From the NCBI GenBank assembly GCA_009193035.1, contig SWDT01000016.1, positions 1 to 64,000 on the forward strand: a stretch of 64,000 bases of DNA. Reading direction: 5' to 3'. Below, in pieces: positions 42,332-54,687 of this stretch. This DNA comes from Halicephalobus mephisto. Taxonomy: Eukaryota; Nematoda; Chromadorea; Rhabditida; Panagrolaimidae. The notes under the pieces are model-generated. The model was not told the DNA's origin. It was given only the letters and a program-made list of their open reading frames with translations, and did no database searches. Each line of letters starts with the position of its first letter. The stretch's first letter is position 1. The position numbers and the translations under genes were made by a program.

Positions 42332-45300
42332 TTTCCCACCAATCAACTCCTTTAACACATTCAGATATTATTTAAGGAATCTTTACGATCGTAACTTTTA
42401 TGATAAAATAACCCTCATGATACCATTTTGATAAGGTAATGTTGGATGTGAGCAAATCAGGTTAACCTGCACTCTAAAGATGTTTACAAGATCAAATAAA
42501 AGATGTAAAGCAATAAAATCTTCCCCAGTTCCGTTTTAAGATAATAGAAGAAGCCTACAACTTCATTTGCGTCTCGACAATGAGAAAACAAGGATAATAA
42601 GTGGTTATTATTGATTGCCAAAGTAAAGTAAAATAAAAATAATCATTGAACAGTTTAAAAAATATCCGATTTAAGTATGTTTATTAATTAAAAATAGCAT
42701 TTTGGAACTCTATTCAACCACATATTTACACTATCAACTTTTTAATCATCTTTAGTCACCAAGACTTTCTATTTACCCTTGTGTGGTCATCAAGTGTGAC
42801 CAACACTAAATCAACAAAAGAATAAACACTTGATCGTAAAAAACACAAATAAAACTACTTATTGTTCTTTTATCGATTGTTTCAACTGTTTTTCGTCGAA
42901 AATTTCCTGTTGGGAATCTCCCACATTAAAATCAGCTTTATTCCAATCAGAGGACGTCCCGATTAATCAAAACGAAAGCAGCTAGCAGATCAAAGGATGG
43001 ATCGAAATTCACTCGAGTCCGTTCTCCCATGGTTGTTTGAGTTTGCGATTTTCGCGCTCTCTTGAATTTGCGGGAACGAACGCCCGGCTTTGACTCAATT
43101 TCTTGAAATTGAAATTTCAAATCTCCAAATCGAGAGACGGTCAGTCAAAGGAAGACGAGAGGGAAAAAGGATCCCGCCTCAAGCGCTTAGTCCAACTTGA
43201 CCGTTGATTATCCCGTTCAACTTCGAAAACGACCATGACTTACTTCTAAAGTTCATTCAGAAAACCTCGATTTTGCTCTAGCAAGTTTATTTCGGGACTT
43301 TATCCATAATAGGACTTTATTTGAATATTTTTGAAGCAAAAAATGATTTTTCGTCTTAGGATTAGTTTTCAGAAAATAATTATTATTGTAATTTAGTATT
43401 TTTAAAGATAATAGAATAGAGGGATTAATATTGTTGATGAGCAGTTGATTTTTAAAATAATAAACAATTTTCGTTTTGAAATCAACTGTAAAAATTTCCG
43501 TATTAGGACTAATTTTCGTACGGAGACCACCAGACTTTTTGATGTTTTTCTTAATAAAAACTTTTTCATAATTTTACTCCATTTGTCTCTACAGTAAGAC
43601 CACTCTTTTTAACTCGATGTTTGAGTTCGAATTCTTCCGTATTAATTTTGGAATCAGTCTCGTCCTTGGGTCAAGGACCTTTTGGAAAATTTAAAAAACA
43701 AATGTCGTTTTAAATTTTTAACGTGGATGTGCACCAAATCCGATTTATTCAACGGCCACCCATGGTTCTAGAACAAATCAATTTTATTTGCAGTTTTATT
43801 TCTGAGAGTTTTTTATGAGTAGTTTGAATTTTTAAATAATTAGGGTAATGAACGAGGGTTCAGATCTAGGAAAGTGGGGCAGAAATGAGGTTGATGACTA
43901 AGAAATATTTTCAATTTCTTCCATTTTAGAATTATAAAATTACTGTAGATCCCATTTTATGGTTGTAAGTATCTATTCAAAATCAGAAACCCTAAAGGTA
44001 CTGTGGTTTTCGTTCCAGGAGTTTGGTTTTTTAAACATGATAATTTTTAGAATTTTTCGCTTCAAGATTCTTGATTTATTTTTTACGATATTTAGATTTT
44101 TCTTTAAGACTATTTTTAAAAACCTTTCTCCTTCAACATATCTGAAACCGAGTTTATCATCTGCTTCCAAAACTCGCTCTCTTCGAAACTTGCTTTATTT
44201 CATTTTTATCACCTTTCTTCGCACATTTTTATGACCCATTCATGGCCATTTCGAAATGGACTTCAGATTTCTTGTAAGGTACAAGTTTCGGATATGAATA
44301 AAACCTTTCTGAAATTTGATATTTATTTTGGAAACTCTTCAAATTTAATAAATCTTATTTCATCATTATTCCTTTTTCATCCAGATCCTCTTCCGGGAGG
44401 AAGCCAACAGTTTCGATCTCAAATTCAGGCGTTTTCGCTCCAGGTGTCCCTTTCCGGATCGGGTTTCGATTATTTCTATTGTACTTTTTTTATCCCAAAA
44501 TTGCAATCTCAGTTTTCTCCAGAAACAGTTTATTTTCGTTCTAGATTTTTTTCTTTTCATAAATCCCAAAATATAACAAAGTTAAATATTGTTTTTCAAC
44601 CTCGATTCAATTTTCATTTTTTAGGGAGATTTGGATTTCGGTTTGCTAAATTCGGGCTTGATTTAGTTTTGTGTTTTTTTGAAATTTTGATTAGTTAAAG
44701 TTTGTCGACTGGCGTAATGGATTTGACCTCGAAAGGGCAACCCGATGGGTTTTCTAAAGGAGGAAGACGGTTTTATTAATTGCAATAATAGGTTTTTTCT
44801 TCTCGAGACCATATAGTTCCGATCAAAAACCTTATTTTCCTGGAACTTCCTTCCTAAGAATATCAGTTTTCATTTTAAAACTTTATTTTTTAGTATTTCC
44901 GTTCGAGAGTCAAAGGTTTCAAATTATTTAAATAGTTTTTATTTTCGAAATTTAAAATTAATGTTTTCATTAAATCGTCTGTAATAGCGTATCTATATCC
45001 CCGTTATCACCTTATTCCATCAATCCTAGCTGTGAGACGACATCTGGTCATAAAAAGCGTCACGGTCGTGTTATCTCCCTCACTCTTTTTCTATCAAATG
45101 TTATTCAACCCTGGTCGTAATCCCTTTGAGGAAAATCTGGCAAAACTCGTTTTACAACTCCTTCTAGGGGTGATTGATGGACTTGGATATGTCAATTTTC
45201 ATCATACTGTTTTATAAAAAATAAACTTCCCAGACTAAAAACTGCTTTCAGTTTGAAATCCAGTTTTTCCGTCGGAATTACTCTCGACATGAATATTCTT

Positions 45301-48300
45301 TATTTTATGCTTTTTAATTTTATGATTTGTTTACACTAATTTCCGAATCTTTTATTAATTTTTATTACAAATTCGACCTCGATAACCTCCTTGTTATCCT
45401 CTGCCGCCTTGTACAAGGTTTAGCGTTGTAAATAAATCAGATTAGAGACTTTCGCAGCTCCGAGCAAATCGGCGTCGTTAAACATCCTCCACCTTGCGCA
45501 ATGATAGCATCTACATCATTCATGGAAAAAAGTCCTCTTTGATCTAGTTTAGGTCGTTCAAGTAGAGGTTTTTCTTGCGTGAGATTATCTGGGGATTAGG
45601 TTTGGGTGGAAATAAGATAAAAAATTGTGAAATTAGGATAGTTTATGGGTTGAAAATAGGATGCATTTTTTACTTTATAAACACTGATAGAGTAGATACT
45701 AAAATAGAAGATCTGTGGGGGATTTATTATTCACATTTGTTTTGTGCTTCAAAGTGTCTTCATTTTTCATCACTGAAATACGTTTTTTTGTTTATAATTT
45801 CTTAAAATCGAATGTTTACTGTATAATCAATGATGAAGGTTTTTGGTGCATTTATAGGTGGCAATCTTTCCAAGATCTGTCTTCTTTACTTTTATACTTC
45901 ACAGGAGCTTTATCTTTAGCTTTTATTTTCGCCTAACTTTGACTCATTACAATTAAAGCAACTCTGAAAAAGCAAATAAATAATACATTTTAATAAAGTG
46001 AAAAATCCCTCCAAGAGCGATTATTAGCAATTTGTCTCACTAAATCAACATACCTTCGTCTTTTAACACTTAATTATTCTCTTCAAATCACATAACAAAA
46101 TCGGTGTTAGATACCACATCTTTTCCGTCTTTCTCATCCCTTCTAATTAACTTACCAAACATAATCTGGTTACAATTCAACTTTTCGCTATAAGAACCCA
46201 AAATAAAATCAATTCCACAATGACTTTAGTTGTATACTGTAGATTTTAGTTTCTTAGTACATTTAAAGTTGACAATGCATTAAATTTCTGAATCTATCCC
46301 GGATTCTTCGATGACTAACTGTTTTCGGTCAATTAAATCCACCATCTGATCCTATTTTCGTAAGTATATGACCACTTCTGGTTGTATTTTTACAACCATA
46401 TTCCATCACCGGTTTCAAAACTACTTTACTGTCTTACTTCTGATCTTCCTTCTTCCTTCTCATGATCACCAGATGTTTGCTTTGCCTATCCAACTGAACA
46501 AATGTTATTTGATGAATAATTTGTCCACCAAGTTTTCCCGCAGAAGGGACACTTTTTTGTTTTTTTACTTTCCGACCCATAGATAGTCATCTCGTAAAAG
46601 TAGGCTAATGTTGATTCCGGGCGAAAAACTTCTTTTAAACAGGAAATCCAACAAGATTTTAAAGATATCTTTTCTGCTTCAGATATTTATTTGAATTTTA
46701 TTATTAGAAAAAATAATTCTAGTTTGAAAATGGACGGACAGGAGTGCGGGAATTTTCTCACCCATTTTTTAAAATTTGACCTTCTGAATTCTGGGAATTC
46801 TGACAGTGAATAATGGTTTTTTCGAAGTTGAGGTGATCGAGAACAGAAATTAATTTGTTAGATGTCCGTATTAGTCATCTAAAGGGTGAATTTCCAAAGG
46901 AGGAAGTCGGTTTATTCCTGTTTGGAGTGACTTTCGTAACAGGACCAATACTTCATTTCCATCTTCTATTCTTCCAATCTCCCTATTTTACTTAGATTAA
47001 ATACCTTCTAACTTACTACTTTCGTGGTGAGATTCAAATTACTTCCTAATTCTGCCACGAATTTTACTTTTTCTCCCTTATCTGATGATAATGAATTTAT
47101 TCACTTTTTCATTTTTGGCATCCGTTCCATTTTCACCAAAGTCCTTGACTCATGTTTTGGAGCCATCAGATTTTGAGGGACGGACCCGATGGAGCGTCTA
47201 CTCTTCACCTTGATGGGAGTTCAAATGGCCTCGACTCTTGTTTTTCCTTGTTTTCCGAAACCGTTTTGACAGAAAAAGCCGCCAATTTGTTTCTGTTCAA
47301 ATACAGGTAAAAATTACTTTTAATAGTCTGATCAAGAAAACTACTTCGAAAAACATGAGTCAAATGACTTTCGTTTTATGGAAAATTTTAATTTTTTATT
47401 TAATGCATAAAAGGACAGATTTTCCATAAAAAAGTTCAATCAAGGACTTGGTTTTATTTTCGGCCGCGAATAAAGTACCTGAAGTTTTTATTTTTCGATT
47501 GTGTTTTTCCTTTTTGGAGGACGTCCAAAAAGTTTCCTGAACGCTGTTCGTTGTAGTTTCTTATAAAAAATAGATAATCAGATTAATTATAGAATTAGTC
47601 CTAATTTGTACTTTTTAATTTAACAAGAACTGATCAACTAGATGTATTTACAGATGAGTGAATCTGAGGTGTTTGTTTTCGATAGGTCATACGTGAGGAC
47701 AAAGAAGTCGAACTATTCTGAACTGGTTTCATGTACCTCTTCGAAAGGGTAAGGAGACTCGGTTCAGCTGATAGATGAGAAAAAGGCAAAACTGGTTAAT
47801 AACTTCTGAGTTTAAGTGTCGGCATCACAGGTAATTCAATGTGTGATTTATTCTGTTAGTGCGGGATTGTTAAAGAACTCTCAAAAACCATAAATAAGTG
47901 TTTTTTGGTTTACTCGTGTTGAAATTACAAGTTCTTGTAATCGACATCTTTACGTTAGGGCCATAGGAACTATTATCTTTGTTATTTTCGTGTTGGGTGT
48001 ACAGAATCTATTATAGCTCCCACTTTCGTGCTAGGACCAATAAGTGATCCTTCAGCATTCTTCAATTATTTAAATGGTTCTATGACGATTTTTGTTTACC
48101 TACTACTAGGTTTGCGTTGCGAGAACCAGAATGCTTCGTTCTTCACGTAGTCCGAGCTGTTTTCTGTTCCCATTCTCTTTATCCACTTGGTGAGAGCCCT
48201 TGATGACTAATATCCTCTTTCCAAAAAACTGATGCGTTCCTCCCCTAGATCCATTTTTTGCCAGAGGCGATACACAATTTCAAAGGTTTTTATATCTTTT

Positions 48301-50645
48301 TTCACCTATAGAAAACGAATTCAAACAAATAATTTCTATTATCCTGGATCTATTATTTTTTGTTTCTGGTTTCAAAAATGGAGAATTGAATAGGATGAAA
48401 GGGAGGTCAATTAGATTCCTCGCAGACCCTTTTTTGCAAATCTTAGACGACTTGTAATAGAACGGAAATGAGGACAGTTTTTCCTTTTTAAAATGAGGAC
48501 GTTAAAGGAAGTCGAAGGATTTAATTGAACATATTGCTAGCGAGTTTCCTGGTGAGATCAGGATTCAGATTTCTGGGATCTTAAAGGAGTAATTTTTGTC
48601 TGATGTTCGAATACCTCTTTTATTCGATTTCGAAATTTATCATCAGAAAATTGCACTTTAAAACCAAAATTATGATTTCTAAGGATTTGAAAAAAATAAT
48701 TTCCCTTTCGATTTTTAATATTCCTCAATTTACTTTCAAAATCATCGACAAAATAATTATTCTATTTCCTAACACGGAAATTATCCTCAAACATATTTTT
48801 GGTCTTCTCCCGAAGCTCATTTTCCATCAAAAACCCGGCACACTTACAACCGTCGACTTCCCAAGGCCAAAACGGCTTCCCGATCGGATCCATGTTTTTC
48901 TTGACATTCGATAATTGTCCGTTTTTGAACATTCCTACTATTGTCGTTTTTTGAGGTCGAGCGTGTCCATTGAGTGACGTTCCAATTTATAAATACTGAC
49001 AACTTTCGGTTCAAGAAAACTTTTCAATTATTAAAAATAGAGATATTCGATTATTGAAAAGTCAATCCAGTCCATGTAGATTAAATTTGTTCTTTTTAGT
49101 TAATCTAAATCATGATTCTTCCGCTTTTGTGATTTTTGAGGAATCGCGGGTCAGTGAAGCGGAGGATCCAAAGTGAGGAACATTTGTTTTGACTTGTTCA
49201 TAACTTCCAGATTTTATAATTACTTATATCGCTGAGTTTTTAAATTACATCAATTTATGAAGGTGGTTTTGGGGTTTTATTACTTTCAAGTTTGGGTGAA
49301 TTTTATTATAATCAAATCAAAGGAATTTTTTTTAATCTATAAAACCGCCGTCTAAATCTGTAACTTCTTTTTCTCAGAAAATCCGAAAAATTTACTTTTT
49401 TAACAAATAATTCCAAAAAATTTACTTTTTTATAATTTAATTTTTTTGAATAATCCCAAAAATTGTTCCATTTTTTGCAAAATTCGGCAAATTAGTTTAC
49501 TTTTTAAAATACTCGTGAAATTATTTTCCCCTTTCTCGATTTTTATCCTGTTATCTCAGTTATTCAAAACCACTGCTGGCCAATTTGACGCAGAACGGGT
49601 CTTTTCCAAAAATCAACCAGAGCAGCTAGTTTTCGTCCAGCAAAAACCATTTGTGGAAGGAAGAAGATTCAAACTTTTTTATTTTTGACCAAATTGAACA
49701 TCCTTTTAGAAAATGAGCATTATATTAGGTCCGATTTTCAAAGATGATTCCGGCTGTAACTTTGGGATTTAGTCTATCATTTTTGGATTATACACAAGAA
49801 GAGAAAAATTACATCTTGACCTTTGGTGAACTACTCGAGGGATTAGCGTCCAAAGTTGCGTTTTTTCGAAATCTAGACCAAGTTTCTTTTTTCGAACAAA
49901 CTTGGTTGAAGAAAAACTTTTTTATTGTTTTTACCTTTTGCTGATTTCAATTGTTTTAATCTCAGGATGGTTTTCATTGCAGATAGTAGTTATCAGGCCA
50001 TAGATAAAAACAAAAAGGTCTCTGTGGGAGAACATGTTTTGCTTCTGTTTTTTGGTCCCGCGACGAGAAGCATTATTCCAGTTTTTTGTGGAAAGATATT
50101 TACAACGTGAAGATAATACGGCTTGTAAACCTATCAACAAGTCATGTTGATCATGAGAAATTGATTGTAAGAAAGATTGATGACAGAACATCAAAAATAA
50201 AAAAATAGAATACTGTAATAGTACATAACCTTGTCAATTTTTAGAGACTATCTATTCTTCAAAAATTTTATAAAATTAAATTTTGATTTTTCGGAATGTA
50301 GTAATAAATTTCCTGCAAAAACTAGGTAAATGAATTTTGGAATAAAACACTAAAAATTGAAAGCTGGTTTTGCGGCATTAAGGAAGATTTTTGGATGTTG
50401 GATTTTTCTTTGAAAATTCTCCCTAATTTTATGACTTTTTGATATCAAATAAAATAACAAATTCGCCCGAAGTTAATAAAAATGAACTATAAAAATTACG
50501 AAGCATTCCTTAAATTAAGGTAATTTTAGAATTGAGTTTTTCGGCATACTGTAGATTGACGAAGTAAATGGTATTCTAAGAAACGAGGATTTTGAGAGTG
50601 TGTCTATATGGAAAAGTAGTTGTTTTACATGCAAAAAGTGGTGTA

Positions 50646-50774
50646 TTAAAACGACTCTAATGTGTCAGATACATTGTACTTAATATATCGACACATTAAC
50701 TGCAATGCACTGATGTCAATTTAGTATATAGGTACATTGAATATAATGTGTCCGATACATCAGAGCCGTTTTAA
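50646..50774. repeat. Foldback element, about 129 bp
   Basis: Inverted arms of about 45 bp: TTAAAACGACTCTAATGTGT on the left against the complement TTAAAACGGCTCTGATGTAT from the right end, continuing with GATACATT-type blocks. It looks like a small nonautonomous element or long hairpin. Confidence 0.55.
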
Positions 50775-51427
50775 TGTATCTATCCATTATATGCCATGTA
50801 CCTATTTTGGGTGTGTAAAATCATGGAAGTTATATTTTGTCTATTTATATCTTCTGTATTCCATTTTCTGGATATTTTTCCTTCAATTAACGCTTTTAGA
50901 ACTGAGGTGCCGTTTGGTCTGTATTTTAAGCTTCTTTTCCCACCTGATCACCAATTAATCTCTTATTTGTTGAAGAAAACTATCTTTCTAGCAAGGCTGA
51001 TTTTTGATTAAAACTGCCTTGTACTTTCTATATTGAAAAAAGAGAAAATTATCAGTTATTTTTCGGCAAATCCTTTATTTTTTAGAGTTGTTCTTTCCTT
51101 ATCAGTTCCATGGTTAATGCCCGGGAAGCGACGAGAAGTCTGTCGTTGACAGTGATGGAGTTATCTTAGTTCCCCTTCGTCTTCATTCAATTTTTTTCAA
51201 TATATTTTAGTTTAATCGTCTGAGAATTATGGGAAACTTATTTGCTATAAACATAGGGTAGAAAGTCCATTTGCAAGGAGTTACTCCTGTGCAGAAATAA
51301 TAGTATGATTTTACAGTAAAAAAGTGACTTTTAAAAAGAAATAAAAAACTTGGATATTGTCTGAAAAGAGCAGTTTTTTGAATTTTCTAAACGCCATTCA
51401 CCTGTATTGATAGTGAATGGAGTTGTA

Positions 51428-51475
51428 AATAGTGTCCAGAAAATTCCAAAAATTGCTATTTTCGGACACTATCCA
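51428..51475. repeat. GGATAGTGTC hairpin repeat
   Basis: AATAGTGTCCAGAAAATTCC opposite TATTTTCGGACACTATCCA. Weaker copies flank it at 51354-51410 and 51525-51600, forming a small cluster. Confidence 0.7.
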
Positions 51476-53409
51476 GGATTGATTTTATTGTTTGAAACTT
51501 GATGACTGAGAAAGACGATTTTTCAAATTTTTTGGATACTATCTAAAATAAATAACAATCCATGGGTTTCCGAATAGTGTCCATAAAATAATAAAAACCA
51601 CTCTTTAAATACTGTCACAGTTTGCTTAACAAACCTCAGAATTGCAATGTTCTCATTTTTTGCTTCATAACGGATTTCTTTTGAATATCATATTTTGATC
51701 ACTGACCAAAATCCATTTTAAAAACGATTTTCTCAAAAATCGAACAATAGCTAGACTTTCCGATCTGAATTCCTGTCCAAATCTGACAGATTTTCCGAAA
51801 GCGAAGGAAATAAAAAAAAGGTCAATGAAATGGAAATCCTTGTCCAGGTCAGTTTATCCAATCCAGTTCTTAACAAAAAAATGACTATTTACTCACATTT
51901 TGTACTACTCTTTTTAACTGTAAACAATCGAGTTTTACTATTGCGCATAATACCAAATCCTTTATTTAAACAAATTGATAATTTTTTCTATTCTTGAAGC
52001 GTACGTTATTCTGAAAACCTTCTTTCAGTATCAGTTGACAAGTTGTTCTTCGAAAAGTTGTAAAAGTTTATTGTCGCTGCAAAAATTAACTGCGAACGTT
52101 CAAAGCTTTTTTCCGAAATGAAAGGAGAGCTTTTTCTGTTTTCATTACTTCTGAGAAAACCCTGGATCTCCGATTTTTCGAATCAAACGAGCATTGGGTG
52201 AATTTATGATCGAAACAAATTTAATTTTTGCTACTCATTAATGGAAGATATTTTTTAATGTTCACGATAGGACCGACGGAGAAGGGTACTTCGTATTGAG
52301 GTCATTTCCAAGAATTACTTTTTAATCCTCTGTAAAATAGTTCGTTTTTTAATTGACATCTGTAACAATCCAAAGTATTCGTCTCGGGATTTAGGATTAT
52401 TCAAAAGAGTAATTTTCGTATCAGGATCTAGAACAATTACGACACTTATTTTTTGCTTCGAGGTTATTCTAGAACTTTTTTCGGTGAAGAAATCTACGAC
52501 TTGAATTTACCACTCTAAAAATTACAAAATTCCGTCCTAGAGTCCAAGACTGTCTGAAAATTTATGTCAAAATTATAAAAATGAAAAAATTACTTTTTTC
52601 ATACAACAGCAATTTCTTTTTTTTGTCTATTAATCTTGTTCTTGTACCGTTTAGACTCTTGAGCTCCTGTAGCTTTTTTCCTGTTCCCGAAACAACTTTT
52701 CTGATAGCACAAGCTGATCCTTCTTTGCGGTGATTCTCACATTTTTGTTTTATAGTTTTTGTACAACTGCATTTCCTTTTTTTCACAATTTTTTTTGTAA
52801 AATTTTAGTTACAATTTACAAAAGTAATAGAAAATTTTTCGAAAGATTACGCAATTTCTGAGTGCATATCAGTTGTCGAGAGATTCTCCTTTTGAGAAGA
52901 GGCCGATGGATTCATTGTTTGCCACTAAAGTCTCGAATTACAAAAATCGTTTGTCCTTAAAAATAGGTACAATTGAATTTACGTATTATGGTCGGTCAAG
53001 TAGGGTCAATTGTCGGGGTTTGTTATTATGGTAAACCGATAGGTGCATGGTTCGGATTTAAGGAAAATAAAAAGAAAGTAGATTTGGGATTTTGGATTTT
53101 TCTGCGAATAGTTTTGAAAACCATTTAGTTCTAGAATAGGTTTTAAAATCCGAGACTCGAAACTAAATATTTGTTTGTTTTTTTGGATTTTCTTCATGAA
53201 GCTCTGGGTTTCTCGAAATCGTATTTGTTTTCATAATTGGAAACTCTGAAAATCAAGTTGCTGAAAGCTGTTTTCTACAGTATCTAGGTCTCGATGCGGA
53301 TTTTACATAGACCCACTGAGATTAAAGTTCTCGTCTCCAGACCAAAAAGTGTTTTGAAATAATTTTTCTCGTACCACGAATATTCTTCTGTTATTGTTAC
53401 AGTACCTTA

Positions 53410-53640
53410 GTTTCTCTTTTCTTTGATGACATTACTCGTAATAAAGAGCCCTCTTTGACGGGCGAGAGAGCTCTTCTTCCTGACTCTTGATTTCCCGGGG
53501 AGGAGGAGAAAGTTGTCCCGCGCGTCCATCCCGTTTCCTCTTTCGGTAATCGGAATCGGACATGCATTCAGAGAGATCTTCCCACACTCCTCTGTTGCGT
53601 GAGCGTGGTTTGCGTTAATCGGATTTCGTTTATCACCCGA
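53410..53640 (+). promoter_or_regulatory. GC-rich island, candidate semaphorin promoter
   Basis: About 230 bases with GC content well above the surrounding T-rich DNA (GGGCGAGAGAGCTC, CCCGGGGAGGAGGAG, GTCCCGCGCGTCC). It has no coding frame. Lying about 1 kb before the semaphorin start codon, it may be a promoter, enhancer or noncoding first exon. Confidence 0.4.
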
Positions 53641-54049
53641 TATCCCTATTGAATCAGACTTTCAGTTGATGATTCGTTTTTCTTTTTGTTCTTTAGTATA
53701 TTTAACCCTTTTGATTTTGGAGGGGAATTTTTTCTTAAAGAAGTTAGCGATTATCCCTTTTTTCGGTCACTTGAAGTTGAAATTGACGCTAAAACAAAAC
53801 CCAGCTCTTCACGCAAGGGTTTTGAAATGAGAAAGTCGGTTTGATTTTTGTAAAAATGGCCTTGTAGTGTAATTACGAAGCATCAATTTGGCTTCAATAT
53901 CGCTTTTTTGCCAAAAGACGAGAATTTAAATTTTTAAAATCGAATATTTTTTAAAACAAAAATTGTATTTTCATTATTAAGCTTTAAATTTGTTTCCATT
54001 CAACAAAAAAACAAAATCGACGTTTATTTTTCTTTTTGTCAAAAAGCCG

Positions 54050-54175
54050 AAAACTATTTTTAAAATTTAAATATTTCTTAATTTTTAAAATTTAAATATT
54101 TTTTATTTTTTAAAATCTAAATATTTTTTATTTTAAAAAATTCAAATACTTATTTTTTATAATTTCTAATAATTA
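54050..54175. repeat. Low-complexity AT tandem repeat
   Basis: Imperfect repeats of TTTTTAAAATTTAAATATTT, about 30-bp period, four to five units. Confidence 0.55.
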
Positions 54176-54687
54176 ATTCTTCTAATTTCCGAAGATTACT
54201 TCCATTGCAATAATAACATATTTTTAAAAACAGATTTTAATGTGTCTCCCACCACCTACAACCTCAGGTTTTCTTTGATACTCTTTTTTCCGACGATTAA
54301 CTCTGTTTTTCTTATTTCCTTCGTTTTGATCGATGTTTGACTTCTTATCAATGAATCCTTGTGTTTATTAGCGCTCCTACAGACGTCATCCATTTTCAGC
54401 GATATTAAGGGATCTTGTGATTTGGATTATCTTTTATTTTTTACATTAGTCTCACGTTCCCATGAGACTGATCAGTGTTCCAAGCCATCTAAAACCAGAT
54501 ATACTATGAGGTTAAGATGTTAAAATCCCTGGTTTTTTATCAGTTTTTATTGTTTTTGACAACAGGGAATTATCGAAGTTCGTGTCTTTTTCCGCTCGAG
54601 AATTGTGTGCATTGTCATTTTTTATTTTTAAAATAAGTTAATTTTTCAGATCACAAAATACGTCCCTAGCCATGTTCAATAACTAAA

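Larger units (their letters stand above)
42332..54687. other. 12.3-kb gene-poor, T-rich region upstream of the semaphorin gene
   Basis: No protein or RNA gene supported. Many open plus-strand frames exist but are Phe/Leu/Ser/Ile-rich, as T-rich noncoding DNA yields. GC-richer islands occur at about 42950-43220, 45010-45190, 45370-45540 and 53410-53640. The right-hand boundary is the semaphorin start codon, so the region may be its extended regulatory DNA or contain untranslated first exons. Confidence 0.5.

Noticed and set aside
42332..42358. Extended N-terminus of the intact lectin gene (nine extra codons)
   Set aside because: The upstream codon is GTG, and the ATG at 42331 starts directly at a good signal peptide.
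44231..44698. 155-codon open frame in the gene-poor region
   Set aside because: It is dominated by Phe, Leu, Ser and Ile as expected from T-rich noncoding DNA, with no domain, no splice-linked neighbours and no sign of codon bias.
48603..48914. 103-codon open frame in the gene-poor region
   Set aside because: Same low-complexity Ile/Phe/Lys composition; nothing connects it to a gene.
52562..52786. Minus-strand frame rich in Lys and Cys (CSCTKTIKQKCENHRKEG)
   Set aside because: It starts with GTG, ends in hydrophobic low-complexity sequence, and has no splice partners. It may be chance; not strong enough to call.
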